A stretch of 64,000 nt of DNA from Paenibacillus ginsengarvi (GTDB taxonomy: Bacteria > Bacillota > Bacilli > Paenibacillales > NBRC-103111). The stretch covers positions 124,001-188,000 of the forward strand of contig NZ_RBAH01000016.1 of the NCBI RefSeq assembly GCF_003626695.1, in the 5' to 3' direction. The notes beneath the pieces were generated by a model. That model did not search any database and was not told the origin of the DNA. It saw only the letters and a program-made list of their open reading frames with translations. The translations under genes and the position numbers were made by a program. Positions 44,689-52,993 of this stretch are shown piece by piece (position 1 is the stretch's first letter; each line of letters begins with the position of its first letter).

Positions 44689-45840
44689 TTATCCTTCCGT
44701 AAGGGCCAATAGCCGGACCGGCTCGGACAGTAAGAAGCCGAATACAAGCGCGGCCGCCCCGACGGCGCTTTGGGATGTGCCGTATGTCGACGGCACGATG
44801 TTCAAACGGTCTTTCGCAAACGCGTACAGCCTGGAGCGTAAATGATTTTGCACCGGAAGCAGGTAATCCGCCAAATACGGGTACAACCGTCCTCCCAGCA
44901 CGACCAGCTCGGGATCGTACAAGTTGTAGACGTTAATCAGCCCTGTCTCCAAATAGCTGAGCGTATCCTCCATACATTTCAGCGCCTCGGGTTCTCCGGC
45001 GCGGACTGCCGCAAGCAGCTGCTCCATCGAATTGCCGCCCGACCACCTGCTCAGAATGCCGGGAATCGAGCCTACCGTTTCCCAGCAGCCGCGGTTGCCG
45101 CAATCGCACATTTTGCCGTTGATGACGATCGTCATATGTCCGACTTGACCGCACAGGCCGTTCGTGCCCCGAACGATTTTGCCGTCCGTGACGACGCCTC
45201 CGCCGATGCCGATGCCCATCGTAATAAAGACGAGATTTTGCGTCGTCCGGCCCAGGCCGTACCATCTCTCCGCCATCGCCGACGTTCGGGCGTCGTCCTC
45301 GATGAGTGTCGTGAGCCCGAACTTTTGCTCGAGCACGCTGCGCAGCGGATAGTTTTTCCAGCCCGGAAAGTTCGGAGGATCCAGCAGCGTTCCCGCTCCG
45401 TAATCCATCGGCCCCGGGACGCCGACGCCAAGCCCGAGAATCGTGTAGCCTTCGCTCTCGATATCCCGTTTCACTTCTCTCAGCAGCGGATCGATCACTT
45501 CAAAATAATCGTCCGGCCCTTTGCGGTCGCTCATGTCCCGCTCGATCGTTCGAACAATTTTGCCGTTTAAATCCACGACGACGATTTCCATCGTGGCCCG
45601 TCCGATATCGAGACCGATAATCCGGTATCGCCGGGAATCGAAGCCGAGCATAACCCGTCTTCGGCCGACGTTCCCCGACACCGCTTCGAACTCGCGGATC
45701 ACTCCGAGCTCAATCAGCTCGTGCGTCAAATTGGTGATCGTACCCGATGTAAGCCCCGTGTGCTCGACAAGCTCCACTCGGGATATTTGCTGGTGCTGCC
45801 ATATTTTCTCCAGCACCTCGGACATATTGCTCTGCTTCAC
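44689..45840 (-). CDS. ROK-family transcriptional repressor
   Basis: A 383-aa protein. An N-terminal winged HTH (about 5-60: VLEKIWQHQQISRVELVEHT then GLTSGTITNLTHELIELGVI) is followed by the ROK fold with IIGLDIGRATMEIVVVDLNG, ILGLGVGVPGPMDYGAGTLL and the zinc motif CDCGNRGCWETVGSIPGILS. Such proteins are XylR/NagC-type sugar-responsive repressors. The gene sits in the middle of a cluster whose promoters carry AT-rich palindromic sites, one (site C) directly upstream of itself, suggesting autoregulation. Effector sugar unknown. Confidence 0.9.
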   Translation of the reverse strand: MKQSNMSEVLEKIWQHQQISRVELVEHTGLTSGTITNLTHELIELGVIREFEAVSGNVGRRRVMLGFDSRRYRIIGLDIGRATMEIVVVDLNGKIVRTIERDMSDRKGPDDYFEVIDPLLREVKRDIESEGYTILGLGVGVPGPMDYGAGTLLDPPNFPGWKNYPLRSVLEQKFGLTTLIEDDARTSAMAERWYGLGRTTQNLVFITMGIGIGGGVVTDGKIVRGTNGLCGQVGHMTIVINGKMCDCGNRGCWETVGSIPGILSRWSGGNSMEQLLAAVRAGEPEALKCMEDTLSYLETGLINVYNLYDPELVVLGGRLYPYLADYLLPVQNHLRSRLYAFAKDRLNIVPSTYGTSQSAVGAAALVFGFLLSEPVRLLALTEG

Positions 45841-45955
45841 CTGCTTCAGGTAGGCGATTTTATTCGGTTGAATTCCAATTCTCCCTCCTCGGAGGATCCA
45901 GGCCGGCGTTCATCCGGTCAAATACGCCTATCGGCGATAAAGCGAAGCGCGGCAC

Positions 45956-45986
45956 TTATTTCCTTAATTATTATTTTTATTATAAG
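45956..45986. promoter_or_regulatory. AT-rich site C, candidate ROK operator
   Basis: TTATTTCCTTAATTATTA, resembling TTACTTAATC-type sites A and B, lies upstream of the ROK gene start and just past the SIS stop. Weaker match than A and B. Confidence 0.35.
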
Positions 45987-46013
45987 CAATGACCGCTTCG
46001 CTTGTAAACGTCC

Positions 46014-46658
46014 TTATGAAACGCGGAAAAAGGCGTCCTCCAGCATGATGCACAGCGCATGGTAGATCGGCAGATGCCGTTCCTGGATGTCCGGCGTCAC
46101 GTCGTACGGTACGCGGATCGTAACGTCGCACAGCTCCTTCATCGCGCCGCCGCTGCGTCCGGTGAGCCCGATCGTGCACATGTCCATCGCCCGCGCCACC
46201 TGAAGCGCCCGGACAACGTTCGCGGAATTGCCCGACGTCGACAAGCCGATCAGCACGTCGCCGGGCTTACCGTAGCCGAACACTTGCTGGGCGAACACCA
46301 TGTCCGCGGCCACGTCGTTCGCATAGGCGGTCATCAGCGATGTATGGCTGACGAGCGAGATCGCAGGCAGCGCTCCTTGCAGCCTGTCGGCCAAGTAGTC
46401 GCCTTCGGCCTCTCCGAACTGCCGCAGCGACTGTCTGACGGCCGGGCTGATCGGCCTTCTGGACATAAAGCCCTTCATCAGCTCGCCGACGATATGCTCG
46501 CAATCCGAGGCGCTGCCGCCATTCCCGGCGAGAAGCACCTTGCCTCCCCCGCTGTAGCTGTCCCGCACGATTTCAAAGGCGCGCTCAATGTCGGCCGCGT
46601 TGACGGCAAGCTCCGGGTATTTCGTTATACAAGCTTTCAAGGCGTCATGCATGCTCAT
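46014..46658 (-). CDS. SIS-domain isomerase, GmhA-like
   Basis: A 214-aa sugar isomerase-like protein. The SIS motif appears as KVLLAGNGGSASDCEHIVGE (residues 40-59), the phosphosugar-binding loop as DVLIGLSTSGNSANVVRALQ and VARAMDMCTIGLTGRSGGAM later. It matches phosphoheptose isomerase (GmhA) in length and motifs but lies far from heptose genes; in this cluster it may act on another sugar phosphate. It is 60 nt after the zinc dehydrogenase gene and probably in the same operon. Confidence 0.88.
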   Translation of the reverse strand: MSMHDALKACITKYPELAVNAADIERAFEIVRDSYSGGGKVLLAGNGGSASDCEHIVGELMKGFMSRRPISPAVRQSLRQFGEAEGDYLADRLQGALPAISLVSHTSLMTAYANDVAADMVFAQQVFGYGKPGDVLIGLSTSGNSANVVRALQVARAMDMCTIGLTGRSGGAMKELCDVTIRVPYDVTPDIQERHLPIYHALCIMLEDAFFRVS

Positions 46659-46718
46659 TATCCTCCGTCTTTCCGGTCTGTACTGTCAAAATCGTTTGGG
46701 CACAGCGCTCAAGCCGCC

Positions 46719-47888
46719 CTATTTCGATGCCGTCATTCGTTTGTCGGAAACCGGCGGCGCCATTTCGACCACGGCTTTTACCGTTATTTTGGAAAAATCG
46801 AGATTCGGCACCTGCTCGATCCCGAGCTTTTGCGTCAGCAGGCCGGTCAGCAGACCGGGAAACGACGCTTCTATCGTTTGCAGCCGGCGGATGGCGGTTT
46901 CAAAGTCGTGTCGGGAAGCATTGACCGAGCCGATGATGCATTTGTTTTTGAGCACGATTTCCTGATTGAGCACATCGCACGGAATGTTCATCCGCCCCCG
47001 GCCCGAGGTAACGCCGAGCACGGCAAGCACCCCGTTCGGCGCCAGCAGCTTCATCGCTTCGAAAGTAAGCGGCGTATGACCACTGCATTCCCAGATCATA
47101 TCGGGACGAATGCCGAGCCCCGAGACGAATTCGTCCATACCGCCGGCAAAAAGCTTCGCTTCCCCGCCCGCCGCATCCAGGTCCGGACGATCGCTTTCGC
47201 CGGCCTCGTGGTAATGGGCGCCGCACCGGCGGACGAACTCGGCATTAACGCTGTCGCTCCCGGATCTGGACCACACATGGGTTTCCAGCCCCAAGCTTCT
47301 GCTCGTCAGCGCCGTCAGAATGCCGAGCGGTCCCGAGCCGGTAATCAGCGCCGTTCGCGGCACCCAGCGGACGCGCTGCTGGATAAGCGCGACCTGGTTC
47401 CACACCTTCTCGACGATGCTCTGCGGCTCGACGAGCACGCCGTAAGGCGCGCAATCGTCTGGAAGAAGCACGACATAACTCGCCTGCTCGACGACATATT
47501 CGCACAGAAACCCGTCCGCAGCGCGGATGCCCCGCTCGGTGTAACGGGCCGTTTCGCAAAAATCCTGCTGGCCGCTGCCGCAGGGCAGGCAAGCCGGATC
47601 GCCGCACGGCCTGCGCACAAGCGCCGTAACGAGCTGGCCCGGCGAAAAGCCCGACGCCTCCCCCGCCCGCTCGATCGTGCCGAGCAGTTCATGACCGATA
47701 ATCATCTGCTCGGCCCCTTCCGGCAGCACGCCGTATCGGTCCTGCACGATTTCCCGGTCCGTTCCGTCGAGCCCGACGCTCAGGACGCGGATCAGCACTT
47801 GATCCGGGCCGATCGCCTCCGGTGCGGGAATGTCGGTCACCGTAACGTACTGCTTATCCGTTCCGTTTTTAATCACGACCGCTTTCAT
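46719..47888 (-). CDS. Zinc-dependent glucose/alcohol dehydrogenase
   Basis: A 389-aa MDR-superfamily enzyme. GroES-like N-terminus with DGTDREIVQDRYGVLPEGAE and the catalytic GHELLGTIERAGEA; structural zinc Cys in RPCGDPACLPCGSGQQDFCE. The cofactor domain has TALITGSGPLGILTALTSRS and a C-terminal Glu_dehyd_C-type domain with ANFI/VNASRHDFE stretches. Looks like the glucose/galactose 1-dehydrogenase branch. It is divergent from the CehA-like gene across site B. Substrate probably a sugar, not proven. Confidence 0.88.
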   Translation of the reverse strand: MKAVVIKNGTDKQYVTVTDIPAPEAIGPDQVLIRVLSVGLDGTDREIVQDRYGVLPEGAEQMIIGHELLGTIERAGEASGFSPGQLVTALVRRPCGDPACLPCGSGQQDFCETARYTERGIRAADGFLCEYVVEQASYVVLLPDDCAPYGVLVEPQSIVEKVWNQVALIQQRVRWVPRTALITGSGPLGILTALTSRSLGLETHVWSRSGSDSVNAEFVRRCGAHYHEAGESDRPDLDAAGGEAKLFAGGMDEFVSGLGIRPDMIWECSGHTPLTFEAMKLLAPNGVLAVLGVTSGRGRMNIPCDVLNQEIVLKNKCIIGSVNASRHDFETAIRRLQTIEASFPGLLTGLLTQKLGIEQVPNLDFSKITVKAVVEMAPPVSDKRMTASK

Positions 47889-47997
47889 GAAAGTCTCCTT
47901 TCCGAATCTTCCCGCCCAAGGCTTCGCGGAAGGCTGCGGCTTCGCCGCGATACGGCGGGAAAGCCGCGTACCGCACCCGTTCCATTTGACGCCGGGT

Positions 47998-48028
47998 AAT
48001 TTACTTAATCATTAATTAAATGTATTAT
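47998..48028 (+). promoter_or_regulatory. AT-rich site B over a promoter, candidate ROK operator
   Basis: AATTTACTTAATCATTAATT overlaps a plausible promoter: TTTACT (48000-48005) and TATTAT (48023-48028) with a 17-nt spacer. It is in the divergent region between the zinc dehydrogenase and the CehA-like gene, so repressor binding could control both. Confidence 0.5.
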
Positions 48029-48159
48029 AAGGGGAGAACCGAACGGTTGTAAACCGGTTACGCCCTCATTTTTTTCGGTTATAGCACGAACGGACAAGTT
48101 AAATGCGTAAGCCCGGCCCGCCTTTCGGCGACCCGCCGGGCATTCATAGGAGGATCGGA

Positions 48160-50826
48160 ATGAACCCAGCCACTGCAAATAAAGATCAGCGTTTTGTCCC
48201 CGTACCGCTGGCCGCCGTATATAACCGCGCCATCGCCGGTCTGACGCCGAGCGATTGCTCGGCTGCCGTAATCGCGCATCGCGACCGGCTGCTGACCGGT
48301 TACCAAGAGCTCTGGGGCGTTCCGTTCGAGCTCGGCCCGTCCGAAGCGAACAATGTCATACTGCTGAAGGACCGCGAGGTGGAGCTCGCTTTTCCGCAGC
48401 CGCTGCACGACAGGCAGCTGCTGTTTTTGCACGCCGCCGACTTTAAAGAAAGCGACACGGCTCCGGACGGCATCATCAGTCCGATGATGGGCAATCCCCG
48501 GCTCGGAGAAACCGTGTGCGAATACGAGCTGCATTACTCGGATGGTGCCGTCTGCGCTTTTCCGATGCGACGCCGTTACCAGATCAGCGAGTTTCAGGTG
48601 AAGTGGGGCGAGAACAGCTTCGAAGCGGTCAAACACGTGAAGCCGCGCACGATGGCGACGAACACCGACCTGCTGCATAAGGAAGCGCCGACGATTCCTT
48701 GGGGACAAAGCCAGTTGCGCACCACGTTTCCCGGCTTCGGCAGCACGATGCACCACTGGCTGTATGCGCTGACGAACCCGCATCCGGATAAGCAGCTCGT
48801 CAAAATCGTCATGCGCCCCAAGGACGGAACCGCGTTCGTATTCGGCTTAACCCGCACCGACGTGGAAACGAATCCGTTTCGCTGGGATGCACGGCGCTCC
48901 GTCCGCTATGTCTCCGCTCCCGGCTTTGTGCCGCAGCCGTACGGAGAAAGCGCCAATATTCGCATCGACCTGGGTGAAGTCATCTCCGTCAGACCCGTGC
49001 TCGATTACGATCACGACAGCTGGCTCGGCAACCCGAATCCGCGCCTGCCCGTTCCTAAGGCGAACGAATGGATTGTCGAATATACCACTCACCCGGACGC
49101 TTATCTCACCGTAGATGGCAATCCTTCCGTCTCGGTCCCGATTCGCGAGCTGGAAGCGTTGTCCGGCTGGTCGGCGGTGGAGAACGTCGTCCGTAAAGTG
49201 ACGGTTCGCGTTACGGAACGAACGAGCGGGCGCAAAGTGGCGGCGAAAATCCACGTGCACGGGAAGCTGGGCGACTATATCGCGCCGGTGAACGGACACC
49301 GGTTTCCGAACGCCCATTGGTTCGAAGATTATGGAGCGGAGTATGTGCAGGACTTCCATTACAGCGCTTACATAAACGGTGAAGCGGAATACAAGCTGCC
49401 GCTTGGCGACGTGTATATCGAAGTGACGAAAGGTTTTGAGATTCGCCCCTTGCGCCGGAAGTTCGTTATTACGGAACAAACCGATACAATCGACATTGTG
49501 CTCGAGCACGTGCTGCCGTGGCGGCGGAAAGGCTGGGTAACGGCGGATACGCACGTCCACTTCCTGTCCCCGCAAACCGCCTTGCTTGAGGGCGATGCCG
49601 AAGGGGTCAATGTAGTCAACCTGCTGACTAGCCAGTGGGGTGAAATGTTCAGCAACCTCGCCGATTTCGACGGTAAAACGACGATCGGCAGCACCCAGAA
49701 CGGCGGCACCGGCGAATATTTGGTGCGGGTCGGAACGGAAAACCGCCAGCATATTCTCGGCCATATTTCGCTGCTCGGCTACGAAGGCAGCATGATCGTG
49801 CCGCTGTGCACGGGGGGACCGGACGAATCCGGGCTCGGCGATCCGCTCGAAGCGACGGTAACCGAATGGGCGAAGCGATGCCGGGAGCAAAACGGGCTCG
49901 TCGTCATGCCGCATCTGCCAAATCCGCGCGCGGAAGGCGCGGCCGCCCTCGTGCTCGGCGAGATCGACGCGGTGGAAATGTGCTCGTTCGAAAATATCGG
50001 CATCAATCCGTACTCGCTGTCCGATTGGTATCGATATTTGAACTGCGGCTACAAGGCGCCGGCCGTCGGCGGCACCGACAAAATGTCGCAGTCGACGGCC
50101 GTCGGCACAATCCGCACATATTCGCTCATCCAGGGCGAGCCGTTCACGTACGAATCGTGGATGGGCGCGGTACGCAAGGGCCATACGTTCGCCACGCTCG
50201 GGCCGCTGCTCGAGCTCCGCGTCGGCGACAGCGAGATGGGACAAACGATGCTGCTCCCGTCTTCCGGCGGAACGCTGGATGTCGTCTGGCAAGTCAGCTC
50301 GGTCACGGTGCCCGTCACCAAAATCGAGCTGGTCGTAAACGGCGTACTGCGCGAGGAGAAAACGGTCGATCCGGACGCCGGCGATTACGCCGGACATTGG
50401 TCGGTCCCGGTCAAGGAAAGCTGCTGGATCGCGCTTCGCGTTCGCGGCCGTTATCATGACCAGTCGGAGATGATCGCCGCTCATTCCAGCGCCGTATCTG
50501 TCGTCGTCGACGGCAAGCCAATCTTCCGGTCCGAGGACGCGGTGACGATCCTAGAACAAATCGAAGGCTCGACCGCGTATATCAAGACACTCGCAACGAA
50601 AAGCGACGAGCAAACGTTCAAAAAGCTGCTTATGACGCTGACGAGCGCGCACAGAGCACTGCACAACCGGATGCATCAAAACGGCGTCATGCATGTCCAC
50701 TCCGTGCCGGACCGTCATGACCACCATCATCACGATCACGATCGCCACGACCGTCACAGCCATCATCAGAATCATCATTCGCACGAAGGCGACGGTCACA
50801 GCGGCGGGTCGCACGGGCATCACTGA
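48160..50826 (+). CDS. CehA/McbA-family metallohydrolase, PHP domain
   Basis: An 888-aa protein. The N-terminal 450 residues are beta-rich (several Ig-like or sandwich domains). The C-terminal half carries the PHP-type metallohydrolase: KGWVTADTHVHFLSPQTALL (metal His at about 463-465), VVMPHLPNPRAEGAAALVLG, EIDAVEMCSF and APAVGGTDKMSQSTAVGTIR. Family members hydrolyse esters, carbamates or phosphates (carbaryl hydrolase CehA is one). The last 45 residues are a His-rich tail (DHHHHDHDRHDRHSHHQNHH), likely for metal binding. ATG 48160 has AGGAGG. No signal peptide seen. Downstream of site B, with a terminator at 50834. Confidence 0.82.
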   Translation: MNPATANKDQRFVPVPLAAVYNRAIAGLTPSDCSAAVIAHRDRLLTGYQELWGVPFELGPSEANNVILLKDREVELAFPQPLHDRQLLFLHAADFKESDTAPDGIISPMMGNPRLGETVCEYELHYSDGAVCAFPMRRRYQISEFQVKWGENSFEAVKHVKPRTMATNTDLLHKEAPTIPWGQSQLRTTFPGFGSTMHHWLYALTNPHPDKQLVKIVMRPKDGTAFVFGLTRTDVETNPFRWDARRSVRYVSAPGFVPQPYGESANIRIDLGEVISVRPVLDYDHDSWLGNPNPRLPVPKANEWIVEYTTHPDAYLTVDGNPSVSVPIRELEALSGWSAVENVVRKVTVRVTERTSGRKVAAKIHVHGKLGDYIAPVNGHRFPNAHWFEDYGAEYVQDFHYSAYINGEAEYKLPLGDVYIEVTKGFEIRPLRRKFVITEQTDTIDIVLEHVLPWRRKGWVTADTHVHFLSPQTALLEGDAEGVNVVNLLTSQWGEMFSNLADFDGKTTIGSTQNGGTGEYLVRVGTENRQHILGHISLLGYEGSMIVPLCTGGPDESGLGDPLEATVTEWAKRCREQNGLVVMPHLPNPRAEGAAALVLGEIDAVEMCSFENIGINPYSLSDWYRYLNCGYKAPAVGGTDKMSQSTAVGTIRTYSLIQGEPFTYESWMGAVRKGHTFATLGPLLELRVGDSEMGQTMLLPSSGGTLDVVWQVSSVTVPVTKIELVVNGVLREEKTVDPDAGDYAGHWSVPVKESCWIALRVRGRYHDQSEMIAAHSSAVSVVVDGKPIFRSEDAVTILEQIEGSTAYIKTLATKSDEQTFKKLLMTLTSAHRALHNRMHQNGVMHVHSVPDRHDHHHHDHDRHDRHSHHQNHHSHEGDGHSGGSHGHH

Positions 50827-50833
50827 ACAATCG

Positions 50834-50876
50834 GGACGGGGAACGGATACTCTTCTATCCGCTCCCCGTCCTTTAT
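50834..50876 (+). terminator. Rho-independent terminator
   Basis: GGGACGGGGAACGGATA pairs with TATCCGCTCCCCGTCC around CTCTTC, then TTTA. It ends the CehA-like gene. Confidence 0.8.
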
Positions 50877-50894
50877 ATTCCAGCTCTGTATCGC

Positions 50895-50927
50895 TTGACG
50901 CGAAACCAAAAGGTGTCGTAATATAAT
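50895..50927 (+). promoter_or_regulatory. Promoter of the DUF3052-SRPBCC-ArsR operon with operator 1
   Basis: TTGACG (50895) and TAATAT (50919) are the -35 and -10 elements with an 18-nt spacer. GAAACCAAAAGGTGTC, a near-palindrome, fills the spacer (50902-50917), so a bound repressor would block RNA polymerase. Confidence 0.65.
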
Positions 50928-50938
50928 CGTGAAAAGCG

Positions 50939-50954
50939 AAACCAAAAGGTTTCA
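50939..50954. promoter_or_regulatory. Operator 2, perfect palindrome
   Basis: GAAACCAAAAGGTTTC, a perfect palindrome, 37 nt after the first copy and between the -10 element and the first start codon. Probable site of the ArsR repressor encoded by the third gene of the operon. Confidence 0.65.
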
Positions 50955-50976
50955 CATTACAAAAGGAGGCGGACAA

Positions 50977-51351
50977 TTGGATAACGAGGCAATCCTGCAA
51001 AAACTGCGATACAAGCCCGGAGCGGCTGTCGTGCTAAACGCACCGGACGGGTACGGACTCGGCGTCGGGAACGAATCCGGCGAATCGCTGGACTTTTTAC
51101 TGCTGTATGTCCATAACGCTGCGGAGGCCAACGAGTGGTTATCCCGCGCGGCTGGCATGCTGAAGGAGGATGCCGTGTTCTGGATCGCATATCCGAAGTC
51201 GAGCTCGAAAGTAAAGAGCGATCTGAACCGGGATAGTTTAAACGCTTTGGTACAAAATAGTACATCATACCGTGCCGTCAGCAACGTAGCGGTCGACGAG
51301 AAATGGTCCGCTCTCCGTTTCCGCCGCGCGGACCTGGTCAAAAGCCGGTAA
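50977..51351 (+). CDS. DUF3052-like small protein
   Basis: A 124-aa cytoplasmic protein. LRYKPGAAVVLNAPDGYGLG, then ESLDFLLLYVHNAAEANEWL, AVFWIAYPKSSSKVKSDLNR and VAVDEKWSALRFRRADLV, the layout of DUF3052 proteins. TTG 50977 has AAAGGAGG 8 nt upstream; the frame is open upstream through the operator region but without a site. Function unknown for the family; it often travels with SRPBCC/AHSA1 and ArsR genes, as here. First gene of a three-gene operon. Confidence 0.75.
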   Translation: MDNEAILQKLRYKPGAAVVLNAPDGYGLGVGNESGESLDFLLLYVHNAAEANEWLSRAAGMLKEDAVFWIAYPKSSSKVKSDLNRDSLNALVQNSTSYRAVSNVAVDEKWSALRFRRADLVKSR

Positions 51352-51416
51352 ACGGAAACGGCCCGGCCGAACGAAACCAACATCGCATTTTATAACCGTT
51401 TAGGAGGAACTTCAAA

Positions 51417-51839
51417 ATGAATCATTCCGGAGGGACCCTTCCCGCCATTCGTCAAACTCAACTGCTTAACGCGCCGATCGCCAAAGTATGGGACGCCGTT
51501 GCGACGTCTGAAGGTATCGCCGCCTGGTTTATGCCGAATACGTTCGAACCCGTTCTCGACAGCGAATTTGTGCTCAAGGCCGGACCGTTCGGCGATTCGC
51601 CTTGCAAAGTTACCGAACTCGATCCTCCTCGCCGCCTGTCGTTCACATGGGGCAAGGATTGGACGCTCACGTTCGAGCTGGCGGAGAAGGACGGCAAAAC
51701 GGAATTTACGCTTATTCACGACGGCTGGGACCCGGACAAAGTTACCGAATTCGGCGAAACCCACGCGCTTGTGCGCGAGCGCATGTCCCAGGGCTGGGGC
51801 GGCATCGGTACGAAGCTTGCCGCTTTAGTCGAGGGCTGA
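51417..51839 (+). CDS. SRPBCC/AHSA1-domain protein
   Basis: A 140-aa protein of the START-like SRPBCC fold. RQTQLLNAPIAKVWDAVATS then EGIAAWFMPNTFEPVLDSEF, LKAGPFGDSPCKVTELDPPR and LTFELAEKDGKTEFTLIHDG. AHSA1-type proteins bind hydrophobic ligands in a central cavity. Its neighbour is an ArsR-type repressor, a pairing widespread in Bacillota. It starts 65 nt after the DUF3052-like gene and ends 2 nt before the ArsR start. Ligand unknown. Confidence 0.9.
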   Translation: MNHSGGTLPAIRQTQLLNAPIAKVWDAVATSEGIAAWFMPNTFEPVLDSEFVLKAGPFGDSPCKVTELDPPRRLSFTWGKDWTLTFELAEKDGKTEFTLIHDGWDPDKVTEFGETHALVRERMSQGWGGIGTKLAALVEG

Positions 51840-51841
51840 AT

Positions 51842-52240
51842 ATGGCAGCCAATACGGCACAGCAGAAGCACGACGTCTTTCAGGCGATCGCCGATCCGAC
51901 CCGGCGCCGGCTGCTGCTTCTGCTGGACGGGCAGGAGATGCCGGTCACAGTCATCAGCAGCCATTTTTCGATCAGCCGCACCGCCGTTTCGAAGCATCTG
52001 CGCATCTTGTCCGACGCCGGACTCGTCACCGAGCGGAAAGTCGGCCGCGAAACGCGGTACCGGATGGAACCGGAGCCGCTTCTCGAGCTAAAAAGATGGC
52101 TCGCTTACTTCGAGCGGTATTGGGAAAACAAGATGGCCGCGCTCAAACGTTTGGTCGAGGAAGACGATTCGGCCGGGAAGGGCGAAGCCGTAGGTCTGCA
52201 CATCGTGACTCGCAAGGGGAATCTCACTGGCGAGGAGTAA
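51842..52240 (+). CDS. ArsR-family transcriptional repressor
   Basis: A 132-aa winged-helix repressor. QKHDVFQAIADPTRRRLLLL, then VTVISSHFSISRTAVSKHLR (recognition helix) and AGLVTERKVGRETRYRMEPE, which is the wing. It lacks Cys-based metal sites (no CxxC-type motif at the usual alpha-3), so it is probably not a metal sensor but responds to another signal, as for the SRPBCC-linked members. It starts 2 nt after the SRPBCC stop. Probably binds the two GAAACC-AAAA-GGTTTC-type operators upstream. Confidence 0.9.
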   Translation: MAANTAQQKHDVFQAIADPTRRRLLLLLDGQEMPVTVISSHFSISRTAVSKHLRILSDAGLVTERKVGRETRYRMEPEPLLELKRWLAYFERYWENKMAALKRLVEEDDSAGKGEAVGLHIVTRKGNLTGEE

Positions 52241-52284
52241 GGTAAACAGCGGGAAATTGGCAAACGCCGCATGAACCGTTTGCA

Positions 52285-52317
52285 GCCGGGCCCAAAGCCC
52301 GGCTTTTTATTTTTTCG
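52285..52317 (+). terminator. Rho-independent terminator
   Basis: GCCGGGC, CCAAA loop, GCCCGGC, then TTTTTATTTTTTC. It ends the DUF3052-SRPBCC-ArsR operon. Confidence 0.9.
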
Positions 52318-52354
52318 CAGCCCCCGCTGCTTCAACGAGATTCGGGCCCGCTCA

Positions 52355-52993
52355 TCAGCGGACTGAGGCCGCCAGCTCCCAGCATATTTTCGGTTTCCCG
52401 TAGCGGTGCATCTCCGTTTCTGTCAACGCGTCAATCTCCCATCCGGCAAACAATCTGTGCACATCCGCTTCGACAAAAAAACGTTTCCGCCGCCCCTCAT
52501 GCTCATAATAATGGGGCTCCAGCTCTATACCCTGCCCGGCGCCGTAATGAACATCGCGCATAGAATTCAGGCGTGCCAGCAGCAAGCCGCCTTTGCCGAC
52601 CACTCTCGCGATATCGTTGACTATAGAGACCGTATCGTCCCAGTAAAAATAATGCAGCGACAAATCCGCAACCACTGCCCTCGCGCTGCTGTCCGGGAAC
52701 GGCAAGCCGCCCGTCATATCGAACTGTTCGGTTTCCGCGCCCGGTCTATGCCTGCGGATATTCGCCAGCGCCTCCGAAGAGAAATCGCATGCGATAACCC
52801 GGTAACCCCGTTCGGTTAAAAACAAAAAGTCGCTGCCGTTGCCACAGCCCAGATCCAAGATCGGTCCATCCGGAGCCGACTCCAGTCTGGTCTCGAACTT
52901 TTCCAGCCACAAATCCGTCTGCGGCTTGCGAAGCTCTAGACCGGCAAACACTTCGTTCCATTGTTCAGCTTCCGAACGTTTCTCCACAGTCAT
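52355..52993 (-). CDS. Class I SAM-dependent methyltransferase
   Basis: A 212-aa methyltransferase. The SAM motif I is PILDLGCGNGSDFLFLTERG (residues about 40-59), motif II RVIACDFSSEALANIRRHR, and motif III ARAVVADLSLHYFYWDDTVS. The start ERSEAEQWNEVFAGLELR and the C-terminal strand WEIDALTETEMHRYGKPKIC fit the small, tellurite-resistance-TehB-like type. Convergent with the ArsR operon, alone. Acceptor unknown. Confidence 0.88.
   Translation of the reverse strand: MTVEKRSEAEQWNEVFAGLELRKPQTDLWLEKFETRLESAPDGPILDLGCGNGSDFLFLTERGYRVIACDFSSEALANIRRHRPGAETEQFDMTGGLPFPDSSARAVVADLSLHYFYWDDTVSIVNDIARVVGKGGLLLARLNSMRDVHYGAGQGIELEPHYYEHEGRRKRFFVEADVHRLFAGWEIDALTETEMHRYGKPKICWELAASVR

Noticed and set aside
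46059..47999. A 646-codon plus-strand open frame
   Set aside because: It is a shadow over the SIS and zinc dehydrogenase genes; no domain can be read in it.
48847..50484. A 545-codon open frame on the minus strand
   Set aside because: It lies inside the CehA/McbA-like gene on the other strand, which has recognisable motifs and an RBS; the opposite frame has none.
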